Origin: Paenibacillus caui
Lineage (GTDB): Bacteria; Bacillota; Bacilli; Paenibacillales; Paenibacillaceae
Reading direction: 5' to 3'
Length of the DNA: 64,000 nucleotides
Assembly (NCBI RefSeq): GCF_019904135.1
Contig: NZ_JAIOGQ010000011.1
Coordinates: 62,001-126,000, forward strand
Below, in pieces: positions 51,374 through 61,945 of the stretch (within the stretch, counting starts at the first letter, position 1; each line of letters opens with the position of its first letter). A program made the position numbers and the translations under genes. The notes beneath the pieces were generated by a model. That model saw nothing but the letters and a program-made list of their open reading frames with translations, made no database searches and was not told the origin of the DNA.

Positions 51374-52965
51374 TTAAACTTTTACATACTGCATGATGCT
51401 GCGCCCTCTAAACAGGTGGATGGCATTTCTGCCGTTATGTTTTGAACTGTACAGCGCTTTGTCTGCCAGACTGAGCATTTCTTTCAGTGTGCCATGTTCA
51501 GGACCGGCTTCAATAACGCCAAAGCTGGAAGTGATGCGGATCGTTCCTGCAGGGGTGTGCAGCGGATTGTCGGCAATATCCTTCCGGATGATGTCCGCAA
51601 GCAATCCCGCCTCATCGAGCGTTAGTCCCGGCAAACAAAGGACAAATTCCTCCCCGCCATACCGTCCGAACAGATCTTCCTCCCGGAGGTGACGGCGGCA
51701 GATGCCCGTAACATGCCGGAGGGCATTGTCTCCCAATCATGTCCGTACCTGTCGTTGATCTTCTTGAAATGATCCAGATCAAACAGAATCAGCGACAGGG
51801 GCTCGTTCCGTAGGCAGTTTTTCTCCAGCGCCTCCCGGCTTTTCTCTATGAAATACCCGCGGCTCAAGGTTTGCGTCAAGCTATCGATCGTGGCCAGGTT
51901 GTGCAGCTTCTCCTGAAGAAGCGTCTGCTCCGTAACGTCGGTCAGATTGATCATGCTTCCGACGCACTTCCCGTCCCTTTTGGTGATCGAGGAGGAACGA
52001 ATCAGGTAATAGCGAATTTGCTGTCAGTCGAACCATCTCAGCCGCTGTTCGCTGCCGATGAACGGATCTTTTTCGGCCCAATACCTCACCGCTTCCCCGC
52101 CGGCAGCTTCAAACAGCTCGTCAAGCGGTTTGCCGATTGCCGCTGCATTCAGGAACCCGATCATTTTCGAAGCGGCTGGATTAAAATCGACGATTCTTCC
52201 CGATAAGTCCATGACGAGTACGCCGTCCCGCATATGCTCAAACAGGCTTTCTCTCGCGAGAGGAGCAACGGTCAGCATGCCCCTCGTCCATATCGCCCAA
52301 AGATACATGGTGGAGGTTACGCTCATCAAGATGGGGACGGGATCAATTCCGTAAGGAGTAAGTCCCAATAAATATAAGAAGGATCCCAGAGCGGGAAGAA
52401 ATATGCCGATAAGAAGGGTCATCATTTGCCACTGATAATTATGTCTTATCGTCTTCCATTTTCCGAGCATGATACAGCCGCTTGCAAGAAGGCATCCGCA
52501 CGTGAAGCTCCCATGAACAATGTACCAGGGACCCATCGTAATTTCAGCAATAGGCGAAGGCGTTCCCGGGCGCAGGTGCAAATCGCGGTAAAACCAATGA
52601 TGATAGTCGTTCGTAACAGCGAGGAGCGTTGTGATGAACGGAACGGCAAACAGAATAAACCGGTTTGTCCGGTTCAGCAGCTTATCGAGCCCGACAAAAT
52701 ACAGCACCAGAACAAGTTCGGCGGGGGCAATAAACGGCATGCCCAGATACTCCACTTTACTCCAGAAGGCGATTTCCCTCAGAGAGCCGCTTGAAAGCTC
52801 CAGCGCGTATCCGAAGATATAAACCGATGAAGCGGCCGCTATAATTATAAAAGCTTTTGTGCCTGGGAAATGGTTTCTTCTGTAATAAGCCAGCACAGCG
52901 AGCAGGACGTTCAGCACACCGGATAAGCAAATGATCACGATAAAGTCGGAAGTGAAAGAGCCCAT
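51374..52965 (-). pseudogene. Disrupted 7TM-PAS-GGDEF diguanylate cyclase
   Basis: Three minus-strand frames join into one protein. Residues from 52965 encode seven hydrophobic helices (like the N-terminal 7TM region of histidine kinases and cyclases) and a PAS domain ending QRLRWFD, then a TGA at 52024. The frame continues after the stop through DVTEQTLLQEKLHNLATIDS and ILFDLDHFKKINDRYGHD. Near 51737 a one-base shift moves to the last frame, GDNALRHV...FGRYGGEEFVL, which has an intact GGEEF catalytic motif. It would have made c-di-GMP. With a nonsense codon and a frameshift it is probably inactive. Confidence 0.82.
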
Positions 52966-53221
52966 CTACTAAACCTCCGCTCCACGGGAAGCGAAATCGG
53001 CAAAAAGGACGGTCCGGAGGAGGGTGGTCCAGAAGTCCGGAGCCTGTATTGTCTTTTGCATGAGGTCAATTGTCTCCCTATAAAAGATCTAGCTGATTAA
53101 ATAGTATCATAATTCAATAAATAAGGAAGGCTTTGGCTTAGAGAAAGTATTGGTATGCTTGCCCCCGGGTCGGGATCGATGTTATCAATAGTAACGCAGA
53201 TGTTTCCCTGTATGACCGCCG

Positions 53222-53277
53222 AAAAGAGCCCTGCTGGACAAAACGACGAAATTTCCGGCAGAGCTCTTTTACTTTTT
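53222..53277 (+). terminator. Hairpin terminator in the gap before the pyrimidine operon
   Basis: AAAAGAGC-C-CTGC (53222-53234) pairs with GCAG-A-GCTCTTTT (53258-53270), with Ts following. It insulates the operon from upstream transcription. The rest of the 52966-53421 gap holds the GlnR-like box and leader only. Confidence 0.7.
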
Positions 53278-53310
53278 GTCTAATGAGCCGAGGAAGGCTG
53301 CAGTGTAACA

Positions 53311-53327
53311 TGTTAGATAATCCAACA
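53311..53327 (+). promoter_or_regulatory. GlnR/TnrA-like nitrogen-control box
   Basis: TGTTAGATAATCCAACA matches the TnrA/GlnR consensus TGTNANAWWWTMTNACA at all fixed positions except one (C instead of T at position 13). It lies about 95 bases before the ABC importer gene, an activating or repressing position for nitrogen-limited expression. Confidence 0.6.
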
Positions 53328-53421
53328 TTCGAAAGGGAATGCGGACACTGCGTTATATTTTAGCCAGTTAATATGACATGCGAAAAATAATTATTTTTTT
53401 CCTTATTTAGGGGGGATGAAC

Positions 53422-54201
53422 ATGCTGGAAGCAACGTCCGTACCGGAAATCAAGCTGGAAGGCGTTGAAATGAAATATCAAACGGCAGCTGCAGAGGTTC
53501 TGGCTCTTCATCAGATAAGCATTGACATTGCCCGGGGCGAATTCGTCTCCCTCCTGGGACCTTCAGGGTGCGGGAAGACGACGCTGCTGCGACTTATGGC
53601 GGATTTGATTCAACCGACCGGAGGAGAGGTCAAGGTTGCAGGTAAAAGTGCCAAGGAAGCGCGGCTGGCCCAAAAATACGGCATCGTCTTTCAAAGCCCC
53701 GTGCTGTATGAATGGAGGAAGGTGAAGCATAACATCACGCTGCCGCTGGAGCTGATGGGCATGAAGAAAGCGCAGCGGGAAGAGAAAGCGATGCGGCTGC
53801 TTGAGCTTGTCGGACTGCGCGGCTTTGAGGACAAATACCCCTGGCAGCTCAGCGGAGGGATGCAGCAGCGTGTAGCCATTGCCCGGGCGCTGTCGATGGA
53901 GCCGGAAATATTGCTGATGGATGAGCCGTTCTCGGCGCTTGACGAGTTTACGCGCGAAAGGTTGAACGAAGAGCTGCTGTCCATATGGTCAGAAGTCGGG
54001 AATACGGTTGTCTTTGTGACGCACAGCATTCCGGAATCCATTTTCCTCTCGGACCGCGTATTCGTGCTGTCGCCTCATCCGGGCCGTTTGTCGGCAGTGG
54101 TTGACATCCCGCTTCCCCGCCCGCGTACACCGGACATGCGGAACACCCCTGAATTTTTCGAGCTGATCGCCAGAATTCGCGGCAGCTTCGAAGGAGTGTG
54201 A
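53422..54201 (+). CDS. ABC transporter ATPase (nitrate/taurine/pyrimidine type)
   Basis: A 259-residue ATPase of the SsuB/TauB/ThiZ-like group. Walker A GPSGCGKTT (about 43), signature LSGGMQQR (about 143), Walker B LLMDEPFSALDE (about 163) and THSIPES switch (about 198) are present. ATG 53422 follows the G-run by six bases; ATG 53416 is too close. The first gene of an operon with two permeases and an NMT1/THI5-type binding protein. Context of pyrimidine breakdown genes suggests uracil, thymine or a dihydropyrimidine as substrate. Confidence 0.9.
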   Translation: MLEATSVPEIKLEGVEMKYQTAAAEVLALHQISIDIARGEFVSLLGPSGCGKTTLLRLMADLIQPTGGEVKVAGKSAKEARLAQKYGIVFQSPVLYEWRKVKHNITLPLELMGMKKAQREEKAMRLLELVGLRGFEDKYPWQLSGGMQQRVAIARALSMEPEILLMDEPFSALDEFTRERLNEELLSIWSEVGNTVVFVTHSIPESIFLSDRVFVLSPHPGRLSAVVDIPLPRPRTPDMRNTPEFFELIARIRGSFEGV

Positions 54202-54206
54202 AGAAG

Positions 54207-55019
54207 ATGCGTCATCAGACGGTTCTCTTCCGCGGCAAGCTGCTGCCTGTCATCGTCTGGGTACTTGGGGTGCTTGTACTGTGGGAGGCGGTTTCCTGGC
54301 TTTTGCTGGACGTGATAAAGACGCCGCTTGCTCAATCCAAGCTTCCCTATGTTCATAAAGTGGCTGCAACCTTATGGGAGTATGGAGACACCCTTCTGAA
54401 AGAAGGCGGGGTCACCTTCTCCAATGCAGCCATCGGCTTTCTGCTCGGCGGTTTCACCGGCGCTCTTCTAGCCATCCTGATGAGCTTGTCCAAATGGTTG
54501 GAACAGCTGGCTTTTCCTTATGCGGTCGCCTCCCAGATGATTCCGATCCTGGGCCTGGCGCCGATCATCTACGGTATTGTACGCGATGAACAGATTTCGC
54601 GAATTCTCATTTCCGGTTATATTACCTTTTTCCCCGTTGCGCTCAATATGCTTCGCGGCTTGAGAAGCGTAACCTCGTCTTCGCTTGAGCTGATGTATGC
54701 TTACGCCGCCAAGCCCTGGGCGGTCTACTGGAAGCTGCGTTTCCCGGCTTCCATTCCGGGATTGTTCAGCGGCCTGAAGATTGCCGCCCCGCTCGCGGTT
54801 ACCGGCGCTATTCTGGTTGAGCTGATGGGCGCCCGCCGCGGCATTGGCGTGATTATGCTCCGCAATCTCTATTACGGTCCGTCGCATACGTATATGTTCT
54901 GGTCGACGGTTATTGCAGGCGCCGTGATGGGAATCGCCAGCTACCTGCTAATGAGTTTGCTGGAACGGCTGGTGGCGCCATGGCAGCCTGAATTTCGTCC
55001 GAAAGGAGGCGGGCAGTGA
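54207..55019 (+). CDS. ABC transporter permease 1 of pyrimidine-type importer
   Basis: A 270-residue permease with about six helices and the EAA-like loop LELMYAYAAKPWAVYWKLRF near 160. AAGGAG at 54191-54196 supports ATG 54207; GTG 54198, which overlaps the ATPase stop, is also in frame. Belongs to the SsuC/TauC/RibX-like family. Pairs with the next permease. Confidence 0.88.
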   Translation: MRHQTVLFRGKLLPVIVWVLGVLVLWEAVSWLLLDVIKTPLAQSKLPYVHKVAATLWEYGDTLLKEGGVTFSNAAIGFLLGGFTGALLAILMSLSKWLEQLAFPYAVASQMIPILGLAPIIYGIVRDEQISRILISGYITFFPVALNMLRGLRSVTSSSLELMYAYAAKPWAVYWKLRFPASIPGLFSGLKIAAPLAVTGAILVELMGARRGIGVIMLRNLYYGPSHTYMFWSTVIAGAVMGIASYLLMSLLERLVAPWQPEFRPKGGGQ

Positions 55020-55921
55020 TGGATACAAACTCAGTCGGCGAGCCGTCCTATATTTCACCGCAAGCAAATGGGCAGGAAACGCCCGCCTCCCCGCAGAGGG
55101 AGCGGCTTGCGGCCGGAAGCCGGAAACCAAAGCCGGCTAAAGTGGCCGGCGGCCGCGGGCTTCCCGGAATGAAGCTGTGGCTCCCGCTGCTGGCGGGAGC
55201 AGCCTTTATAGCTTTATGGCAGGCAGGGGCGCTGCACAAGCTGTTTAATCTGAAGAAGTATCAGCTGCCTTTGCCAAGCGCAATCGTCGAGGCTTTAAGG
55301 GACAATCTCAGCATGCTTTTGTCCTATACGGGCTACACCCTTGCCGAAGCCGTGCTAGGCATGCTGGCGGGTTCGGCTTTGGGCTTCGGCGTGGCGCTGC
55401 TCGCAACTGCCTGGCCCAAGTGGGGGAGCGCCGGCCTGACGCTTGCAGCCGCTTTGAATGCGGTGCCGATCGTGGCGCTGGCCCCGATCATGAACCTGTG
55501 GTTCGGCGATGGCATTGGCTCCAGAGCCGCCATCGTAGCGGTGACGACAATGGCGGCGATGGCCATCAATGCCTACAAGGGGATGACCATGATCGACCCG
55601 CTGGCGCTCGATCTGATGCACTCCTATGCTGCCAGCAAAAGAGAGGTTTTCCGTTATCTTCGCATCCGCAGCAGCCTTCCCTTTGTGTTCACGGCTCTCA
55701 AGATCAACACGACAGCCAGCATGATCGGGGCGATTGTCGGAGAATTCTTTTTCTCCTCCCGCGGACTCGGGTACCTGCTGTCCAATTCGATCAAGGTGGC
55801 GAAGATGCCTTTGGGCTGGTCCTGTATTGTGCTTGCCGCCGTTGCCGGCGTGGTCTTCTATCTGATCGTCGAGCAGCTGGAGAAAGTGTTTCTGAAATGG
55901 CACCCGTCTCAAAGAAGTTGA
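55019..55921 (+). CDS. ABC transporter permease 2 with N-terminal extension
   Basis: A 300-residue permease of the same family. An unusual polar, basic and proline-rich cytoplasmic extension of about 50 residues precedes the first helix (LWLPLLAGAAFIALWQ). The EAA-like loop appears in LDLMHSYAASKREVFRYLRI near 199. AAAGGAGG supports ATG 55019 or GTG 55016. About 180 bases without a gene separate it from the binding-protein gene. Confidence 0.88.
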   Translation: MDTNSVGEPSYISPQANGQETPASPQRERLAAGSRKPKPAKVAGGRGLPGMKLWLPLLAGAAFIALWQAGALHKLFNLKKYQLPLPSAIVEALRDNLSMLLSYTGYTLAEAVLGMLAGSALGFGVALLATAWPKWGSAGLTLAAALNAVPIVALAPIMNLWFGDGIGSRAAIVAVTTMAAMAINAYKGMTMIDPLALDLMHSYAASKREVFRYLRIRSSLPFVFTALKINTTASMIGAIVGEFFFSSRGLGYLLSNSIKVAKMPLGWSCIVLAAVAGVVFYLIVEQLEKVFLKWHPSQRS

Positions 55922-56098
55922 CAGCTAGCTTGAACTTGGAATGACTGCCCCTTGTGTATGACCGGATCGAATCACCGCCCCGAAAGACCTTGCCGGGAAC
56001 GGAACTTTCATCCGTTTTGCATATGCCGCATCACGATCATCACCATACGCTGTTTAGCTTCATTAAAAAATAACCAAAAGAGCAGGGGGAGTTAATGA

Positions 56099-57193
56099 AT
56101 GAGAGCAAACCGATTGAAAGTCCGGATGTCGCTGCTGCTCGCAGCAATGATGATGATTGCAGCCGTACTGGCAGGCTGCGGAAGCAGCAACAATGCGGAG
56201 CCGTCTGCAAGTTCGGCCGGGACCGGCGCGTCCGGTGAGCCGTCGGCCAGCTCGGATGCGCCGGCTGATCCAGTAACGGTCAGGCTGCAGCTGAAGTGGG
56301 TGCCGCAAGCCCAATTCGCAGGTTATTATGTCGCCCTGGAAAAAGGATATTACGAGCAGGAAGGGCTGAAGGTTGAAATTCTGCCCGGAGGACCCGACAT
56401 TGTGCCTGAACAGCAGGTTGCCGGAGGAAGCGCGGATATCGGCGTCGACTGGGTGGCGAGCCTCCTGACGAGCCAGGAACAGGAAATGCCGCTGGTGCAA
56501 ATTGCCCAGATTTTCCAAAAGAGCGGCCTTGTTCTGGTCTCCAAGAAATCGGCGGGCATCAATTCCCCTGCGGACCTGAAGGGCAAGAAGGTCGGCAACT
56601 GGATGGGCGGCAACGAGTTTGAAGTACTGGCCTTGTTTGACAAATACAAGCTGGATCCAAACAAAGATCTGAATTTCACCAAGCAGGGCTTCACGATGGA
56701 CCAGTTCCTGACCGGTGAGATCGATGCCGCGTCGGCGATGACCTATAACGAATATCAGGTGGCGATTGAATCGGGTGTAGCCGCGTCGGATATGAATGTC
56801 ATCGACATGAATAATGAGGGCGTCGCCATGCTCGAAGACAATCTGTTCGCGAACAAAGACTGGCTGGCGGACAACAAGGAGACTGCGGCCAAATTTGTCC
56901 GCGCTTCGCTCAAAGGCTGGAAGGACGCGATTGATAATCCGGAAGCCGCTGTTGACAGCGTCATGAAAGTGGCCGAGGAGGGAAGCACAACCCGGGAACA
57001 CCAGCTCAAAATGATGGAAGAGGTATCCAAGCTGATTTTGCCGGAAGGCGCTGACAGCTCCAAGATGGGTTACACCGATGAAGCCATGTTCAAGCAGACG
57101 GCGGATATTGCCTTCAAATTCGGTGTCATCAAGAAGGAAGCCAATCTCGAGGAAGCTTACACGAATGAAATAGTCGAAATGGCAGCCAAGTAG
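56099..57193 (+). CDS. NMT1/THI5-like solute-binding lipoprotein
   Basis: A 364-residue binding protein of the ABC importer. The signal peptide ends in a lipobox LAGC (Cys 25), followed by a Ser/Ala-rich linker. Then comes the NMT1/THI5 fold: [20 protein letters not shown] (about 62), [19 protein letters not shown] and [18 protein letters not shown]. This family binds pyrimidine-like ligands (thiamine precursors, riboflavin, pyrimidines). ATG 56099 follows AGGGGGAG. The neighbouring pyrimidine catabolic genes point to a pyrimidine base. Confidence 0.92.
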   Translation: MRANRLKVRMSLLLAAMMMIAAVLAGCGSSNNAEPSASSAGTGASGEPSASSDAPADPVTVRLQLKWVPQAQFAGYYVALEKGYYEQEGLKVEILPGGPDIVPEQQVAGGSADIGVDWVASLLTSQEQEMPLVQIAQIFQKSGLVLVSKKSAGINSPADLKGKKVGNWMGGNEFEVLALFDKYKLDPNKDLNFTKQGFTMDQFLTGEIDAASAMTYNEYQVAIESGVAASDMNVIDMNNEGVAMLEDNLFANKDWLADNKETAAKFVRASLKGWKDAIDNPEAAVDSVMKVAEEGSTTREHQLKMMEEVSKLILPEGADSSKMGYTDEAMFKQTADIAFKFGVIKKEANLEEAYTNEIVEMAAK

Positions 57194-57291
57194 GCGCATG
57201 CTGCCTTGGGGGGCCGGATTGGAAGCATATTTTAAGGACGAATGGCCGCGGATTTCAGGGCGGTCATTCGTGCCACTTGGGGGAATGCGGA

Positions 57292-58755
57292 TTGTCACTG
57301 CTTAAGACGAACAAGACCGAAATCCGGAATTTAGTCGGCGGAATATGGGTGGAATCCCGTTCGGAAACCTATGAGGAGGTTTATAATCCGGCAACGGGAG
57401 AAGTGATCGGTTATGTGCCGATTTCGGGCAAAGAAGAATTGGATGAGGCGGTCAAAGCTTCTGCGGAAGCCTTTCAGTCCTGGAGAAAAGTAGCCGTTCC
57501 GCGCCGGGCCCGGTATATGTTTGAATACCAGCGGCTGCTCGTTAAGCATTGGGAAGAGCTGGCTAACCTGATTACGCTTGAGAACGGCAAAAATACCGAT
57601 GAGGCTTACGGCGAGGTGCAGCGCGGAATCGAGTGCGTGGAGTTTGCGGCGGGAGCCCCAACCCTGATGATGGGCAGCCAGCTCCCGGATATTGCGACCG
57701 GCATTGAATCGGGCATGTACCGCTACCCGCTCGGCGTAGTGGGCGGAATAGCTCCGTTCAATTTTCCGATGATGGTTCCCTGCTGGATGTTTCCGCTGGC
57801 CGTCGCCTGCGGGAACACCTTTATCCTCAAGCCGTCCGAACGTACGCCGCTTCTGGCGAACCGGCTGGCGGAGCTGTTTCTGGAGGCCGGCTTTCCGCCG
57901 GGCGTGCTGAGCGTCGTGCATGGCGCGCATGCGGTGGTGAATGCCCTGCTGGAGCACGAGCAGGTCAAAGCGATCTCCTTCGTCGGCTCCCAGCCGGTGG
58001 CTGAATATGTATACAAGACCGGTACGGCGGCGGGAAAAAGAGTGCAGGCGCTGGCAGGCGCCAAGAACCATTCCATCGTGCTTCCGGATGCTGATCTGGA
58101 CAACGCGGTCAAGAACATTACAGCCGCCGCCTTCGGTTCGGCCGGGGAACGCTGTATGGCCTGCTCGGTTGTGGTCGTGCATGAAGCGGTAGCCGATGAA
58201 CTCGTAGAGAAGCTTCTGGCCGCCGCGGACGGCCTCAAGATTGGGGACGGTATGGAGAAGAACGTATTCCTGGGCCCTGTCATCAGGCAGAGCCACAAGG
58301 AACGCACCATCTCTTATATCGAAGCTGGAGAGGAGGAGAGCGCCAAGCTGCTTCGGGACGGGAGAAAGGACGCTGAAGCAAGCGGCAAAGGCTTTTTTCT
58401 GGGCCCGACCCTGTTTGACCAGGTAACGACGGATATGACGATCTGGCGTGAGGAGATTTTTGCGCCGGTGCTGTCGATAGTCCGGGTCAAAAGCTTATCC
58501 GAAGCCATCGAAGTCACAAACCGGTCGCCGTTTGCCAACGGGGCTTGCATCTATACGGACAGCGCCAAGGCGATCCGCCAATTCCGCGATGAAATCGATG
58601 CGGGCATGCTTGGCGTCAATCTCGGCGTGCCTGCGCCCATGGCCTTTTTCCCGTTTTCCGGCTACAAGAAGTCGTTTTATGGAGATCTGCATGCGAATGG
58701 ACGAGACGGAGTTGAATTTTACACCCGCAAAAAAATGATAACCGCCCGCTATTAA
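57292..58755 (+). CDS. mmsA: CoA-acylating malonate/methylmalonate semialdehyde dehydrogenase
   Basis: A 487-residue aldehyde dehydrogenase of the MmsA/IolA type. The nucleophilic cysteine is in [15 protein letters not shown] (about 280), with [14 protein letters not shown] and [13 protein letters not shown] typical of this subgroup. It converts malonate semialdehyde (from beta-alanine) or methylmalonate semialdehyde to acetyl- or propionyl-CoA. The start is TTG 57292 preceded by GGGGGA; no ATG is available in frame near the N terminus. It is 27 bases before the aminotransferase. Confidence 0.92.
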   Translation: MSLLKTNKTEIRNLVGGIWVESRSETYEEVYNPATGEVIGYVPISGKEELDEAVKASAEAFQSWRKVAVPRRARYMFEYQRLLVKHWEELANLITLENGKNTDEAYGEVQRGIECVEFAAGAPTLMMGSQLPDIATGIESGMYRYPLGVVGGIAPFNFPMMVPCWMFPLAVACGNTFILKPSERTPLLANRLAELFLEAGFPPGVLSVVHGAHAVVNALLEHEQVKAISFVGSQPVAEYVYKTGTAAGKRVQALAGAKNHSIVLPDADLDNAVKNITAAAFGSAGERCMACSVVVVHEAVADELVEKLLAAADGLKIGDGMEKNVFLGPVIRQSHKERTISYIEAGEEESAKLLRDGRKDAEASGKGFFLGPTLFDQVTTDMTIWREEIFAPVLSIVRVKSLSEAIEVTNRSPFANGACIYTDSAKAIRQFRDEIDAGMLGVNLGVPAPMAFFPFSGYKKSFYGDLHANGRDGVEFYTRKKMITARY

Positions 58756-58782
58756 AGGAGCGCCAAAGGGAGAGAATCGGCC

Positions 58783-60156
58783 ATGCTGAATCTTGAGAAG
58801 CAAAATGAGTACGACGCCGCGGTCAAAAAGGATCAGAAATACTTGTGGCACAATATAACGCCGTATAGTGAAGAAAATCCGCCGATGATTGCCGAAACTG
58901 GCAGCGGGTCGTGGGTTACGGATATAAACGGTACCCGCTACTTGGATGCGATGTCCGGCTTATGGTGCGTCAATGTCGGCTACGGACGGAAGGAGCTGGC
59001 CGAAGCGGCTTATCAGCAGCTGCTTTCGCTGTCTTATTTTCCGCTGACCCAGAGCCATGTGCCGGCTATTCTATTGGCTGAGAAGCTTAATGAATGGCTG
59101 GAAGGCGACTACGTGATCTTCTTCTCCAACAGCGGCTCGGAAGCGAATGAAGCGGCCTTTAAAATCGCCAGACAGTATCAGCAGCAGATCGGACAGCATT
59201 ACCGGCACAAGTTTATTGCAAGGTACCGCGGCTACCACGGCGGTTCGATGGGAGCGTTGTCGGCTACCGGACAGGCGCAGCGAAAGTATAAGTACGAACC
59301 ACTTAGCGGCGGCTTTCTCCATGTGTGCCCGCCCGACGGATACCGACGGCCTGAAGGGCAGTCGCTGGAGGATTTCAACTTGCAGTGCGCCCAGGCAATC
59401 GAGGACATGATCGTGTGGGAAGGCGTCGAGACGATCGCGGCGGTCATTATGGAGCCCGTCATCACCGGAGGCGGTGTCATCGTGCCGCACCAGGTTTATC
59501 TGGACCGGGTGCAGGAGATTTGCAGCAAGTATGGCGTGCTGCTGATCATCGACGAGGTTATCTGCGGCTTCGGGCGTTCCGGCCGGAAATTCGGCCATCA
59601 GAATTACGGCGTCAAGCCGGATATCGTCACGATGGCCAAAGGGCTGACGAGCGCGTATCTGCCGCTTTCCGCTACGGCGGTGCGGAAAGACATTTACGAG
59701 GCCTTCAAGGACAAGAGCGATGATTACGGCCATTTCCGGCACGTCAACACCTTTGGCGGCAACCCGGCGGCCTGTGCGCTGGCGCTCCGCAATCTGGAAC
59801 TGATGGAGCAGGAGAACCTGGTGGAACGGGCCAGACTGATCGGTGAACGGCTCCATGATGAGCTGGCGGATCTTCTGGATCACCCGCTTGTCGGAGATAT
59901 TCGCCGCTTCGGGCTCATTCTCGGCATCGAACTGGTAGCCGACAAGGAGACCAAGCGTCCGGCAGAGTTGGAAACGGTAAAAGCCATCATCGGCGAGTGC
60001 AAGCGAAACGGACTGATTATCGGCAAAAATGGCGATACGGTAGCCGGCTTCAACAACGTGTTAACGCTGGCGCCGCCTTTATCTTCGACGGACGAGGATG
60101 TGGAGTTTATTGTCTCTACCCTCAAACTTGTGATGAGCGGGTTTCCGGCAGCATAA
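58783..60156 (+). CDS. Class III omega-aminotransferase, probable beta-alanine:pyruvate type
   Basis: A 457-residue PLP enzyme: GLWCVNVGYGRKELAEAA, FFSNSGSEANEAAFK, YRGYHGGSMGALSATG, IDEVICGFGRSGRKFG, PLP lysine in TMAKGLTSAYLP and HVNTFGGNPAACA. This fits omega-amino-acid:pyruvate aminotransferases. In the pyrimidine pathway it turns beta-alanine or 3-aminoisobutyrate into the semialdehyde used by the dehydrogenase just upstream. ATG 58783 follows an AAAGGGAGAG-like site. Its 3' end overlaps the convergent PucR gene by 35 bases. Confidence 0.88.
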   Translation: MLNLEKQNEYDAAVKKDQKYLWHNITPYSEENPPMIAETGSGSWVTDINGTRYLDAMSGLWCVNVGYGRKELAEAAYQQLLSLSYFPLTQSHVPAILLAEKLNEWLEGDYVIFFSNSGSEANEAAFKIARQYQQQIGQHYRHKFIARYRGYHGGSMGALSATGQAQRKYKYEPLSGGFLHVCPPDGYRRPEGQSLEDFNLQCAQAIEDMIVWEGVETIAAVIMEPVITGGGVIVPHQVYLDRVQEICSKYGVLLIIDEVICGFGRSGRKFGHQNYGVKPDIVTMAKGLTSAYLPLSATAVRKDIYEAFKDKSDDYGHFRHVNTFGGNPAACALALRNLELMEQENLVERARLIGERLHDELADLLDHPLVGDIRRFGLILGIELVADKETKRPAELETVKAIIGECKRNGLIIGKNGDTVAGFNNVLTLAPPLSSTDEDVEFIVSTLKLVMSGFPAA

Positions 60157-61813
60157 ACTTTTCCGGGTGCAGGAACTGATAGGCGCGCAGGGCGACCTGA
60201 ATGGAAATCCGGTTCTCCGGGGCCATGAAATCCTCCCCAAGCAGCTCGGTAATCTTATCCAGCCTGTAGTACAGGGACTGTCTCACGATAAACAGCTTGC
60301 GTGCCGCGATCTGCTTGGAGCCGTCGTGGTCCAGAAATACGCGCAGTGTCAGCAGCAGTTCGCTGCCTTTGGACTGGTCATAATCAATGAGCGGCCCGAG
60401 ATAGGTCCGGATAAAGGTTTGGAGGGTGCTCCCGTCATTCAGATTCATCAGCAGCTGGAATACGCCAAGATCCTCGAAGAACAGCAGCGTTCCCTGGCTG
60501 CAAGGATACAGGGAGAGGGCGCGGCTCGATTCCTGATAGGCGCCAGCGGCAGACTTAAGCCCGGTATGCGATTTGCTGACGCCGATGACCAGTGTTTTGT
60601 CCTTAAACTTGTCATCGGACATCGTCTGCTGCAGGGACGAGAGCGCCTGCTGAAGCCGATGCTTGGAGGGCAGCTTGGACTTGATATCGAGAGCGATGAC
60701 GGCGATCCGGTTGTTCTTCATGGTCATGAGCGGCCGGAAAGCATATTTTTCGAAAATGGAACGCAGGATGAGCGAAAGGTGAAAACGCGCGGTTTCCCAT
60801 TCAGGCTCGGCGGCGTTCCATTTTTCATGGAACCTGCTTTCGATTTCCACGATACAGACGCGGAAGGGCAATTCGTTGAGCGACTGAAAATCGGGGCCGG
60901 TCAGAGACTTGATCCGGTTCTCGTCTTCAAGCCGGCCGCTGATCAGATCGTCAACCCACAGATTTTCGTTGAAAAACTTGCGTTCTTCGACATAACGGGT
61001 ACGAAGCAGCTCCTGGGCAATGGACAAGGATGCGGAATCGAGCAGGAGGCAGTCATACTCGCGGGGTTTATGGCTGGAGATCATTAGTATATAAGCCCAC
61101 GTTTGATCCAGCGCCCCGACCGGCTTAAGGGCCGTCATTTTGTCCTCATATTCCCTGAATACAAGTCCGGGCTCGTTCCGGATCAAAGCGTCGGCTTCTT
61201 CCTCAAGCCTGCTCATGTATTCCAGAAACGGCTTTTGCTCCTCCGGGGAAAGGGCGGGGAAGAACAGCGGTTTGCCCTGAAGCGGACAATAGATGATCTG
61301 GGTCTGCGTGCTTTGCTGCAGCAGCTGAAGCACCCTCTGCATTCCCTTGGAGGTCAGGCTGAGCCGGTAAAATTCCCGTGAAGTGCTTTCCAGCTCCTGA
61401 AGCATGCGGTGATGGCGGTTGATGATAAACGAATGAAGATCGAGCGTAATATCTACAAATCGAACGGTTTGCGGAAAAAGAATAAGCGGAAAATCGTGCA
61501 TCTCGGCAAGCCGGACCATTTCCTTCGGAAGAGTTTCGAAATAGGTGCCGATCTCGATGCAAAGACAAGCGGCGTCCTTCTTGATCAAATTCTCCATAAA
61601 GGTGACCGGGGACATCCCGTCGGCTGTAAACCCAACGCCGGTTGTCAGGATCATTTCTTCCCCGTGAATCAGGCTTTCGAAATTGGCGCTTTCCAGCACA
61701 TGAACCCAGCGGATCGGCCTGGCAAGGCCTTTGCTGCCCGCAACGACTTTGGCATCCACGAACAGCGGCCGTTCCAGCGCTTCACAAACGGTAAATACAA
61801 GCTTCCTCTCCAT
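60122..61813 (-). CDS. PucR-family transcriptional regulator
   Basis: A 563-residue regulator. An N-terminal purine-catabolism PucR domain (about 1-125: GLARPIRWVHVLESANFESL and GEEMILTTG), a middle GGDEF-like CdaR region, and a C-terminal helix-turn-helix (about 490-545: HDGSKQIAARKLFIVRQSLY) are visible. PucR proteins activate purine or pyrimidine catabolism genes. ATG 61813 follows AGGGGGAAGC; the frame is open to 61852. It sits between the two catabolic gene blocks and is divergent from preT, so it probably activates both. Confidence 0.9.
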   Translation of the reverse strand: MERKLVFTVCEALERPLFVDAKVVAGSKGLARPIRWVHVLESANFESLIHGEEMILTTGVGFTADGMSPVTFMENLIKKDAACLCIEIGTYFETLPKEMVRLAEMHDFPLILFPQTVRFVDITLDLHSFIINRHHRMLQELESTSREFYRLSLTSKGMQRVLQLLQQSTQTQIIYCPLQGKPLFFPALSPEEQKPFLEYMSRLEEEADALIRNEPGLVFREYEDKMTALKPVGALDQTWAYILMISSHKPREYDCLLLDSASLSIAQELLRTRYVEERKFFNENLWVDDLISGRLEDENRIKSLTGPDFQSLNELPFRVCIVEIESRFHEKWNAAEPEWETARFHLSLILRSIFEKYAFRPLMTMKNNRIAVIALDIKSKLPSKHRLQQALSSLQQTMSDDKFKDKTLVIGVSKSHTGLKSAAGAYQESSRALSLYPCSQGTLLFFEDLGVFQLLMNLNDGSTLQTFIRTYLGPLIDYDQSKGSELLLTLRVFLDHDGSKQIAARKLFIVRQSLYYRLDKITELLGEDFMAPENRISIQVALRAYQFLHPEKFMLPETRSSQV

Positions 61814-61945
61814 AGTGCTTCCCCCTTCGCATTCAAATCGCAGCGTTCTCATTGCATTCTCACGTGCCGTAAAAAAAACAATTCTGAAATTTGACAGTGT
61901 GTCTAATGTAACGAAAATACGATTTGACTATCATTTGGATAACGG

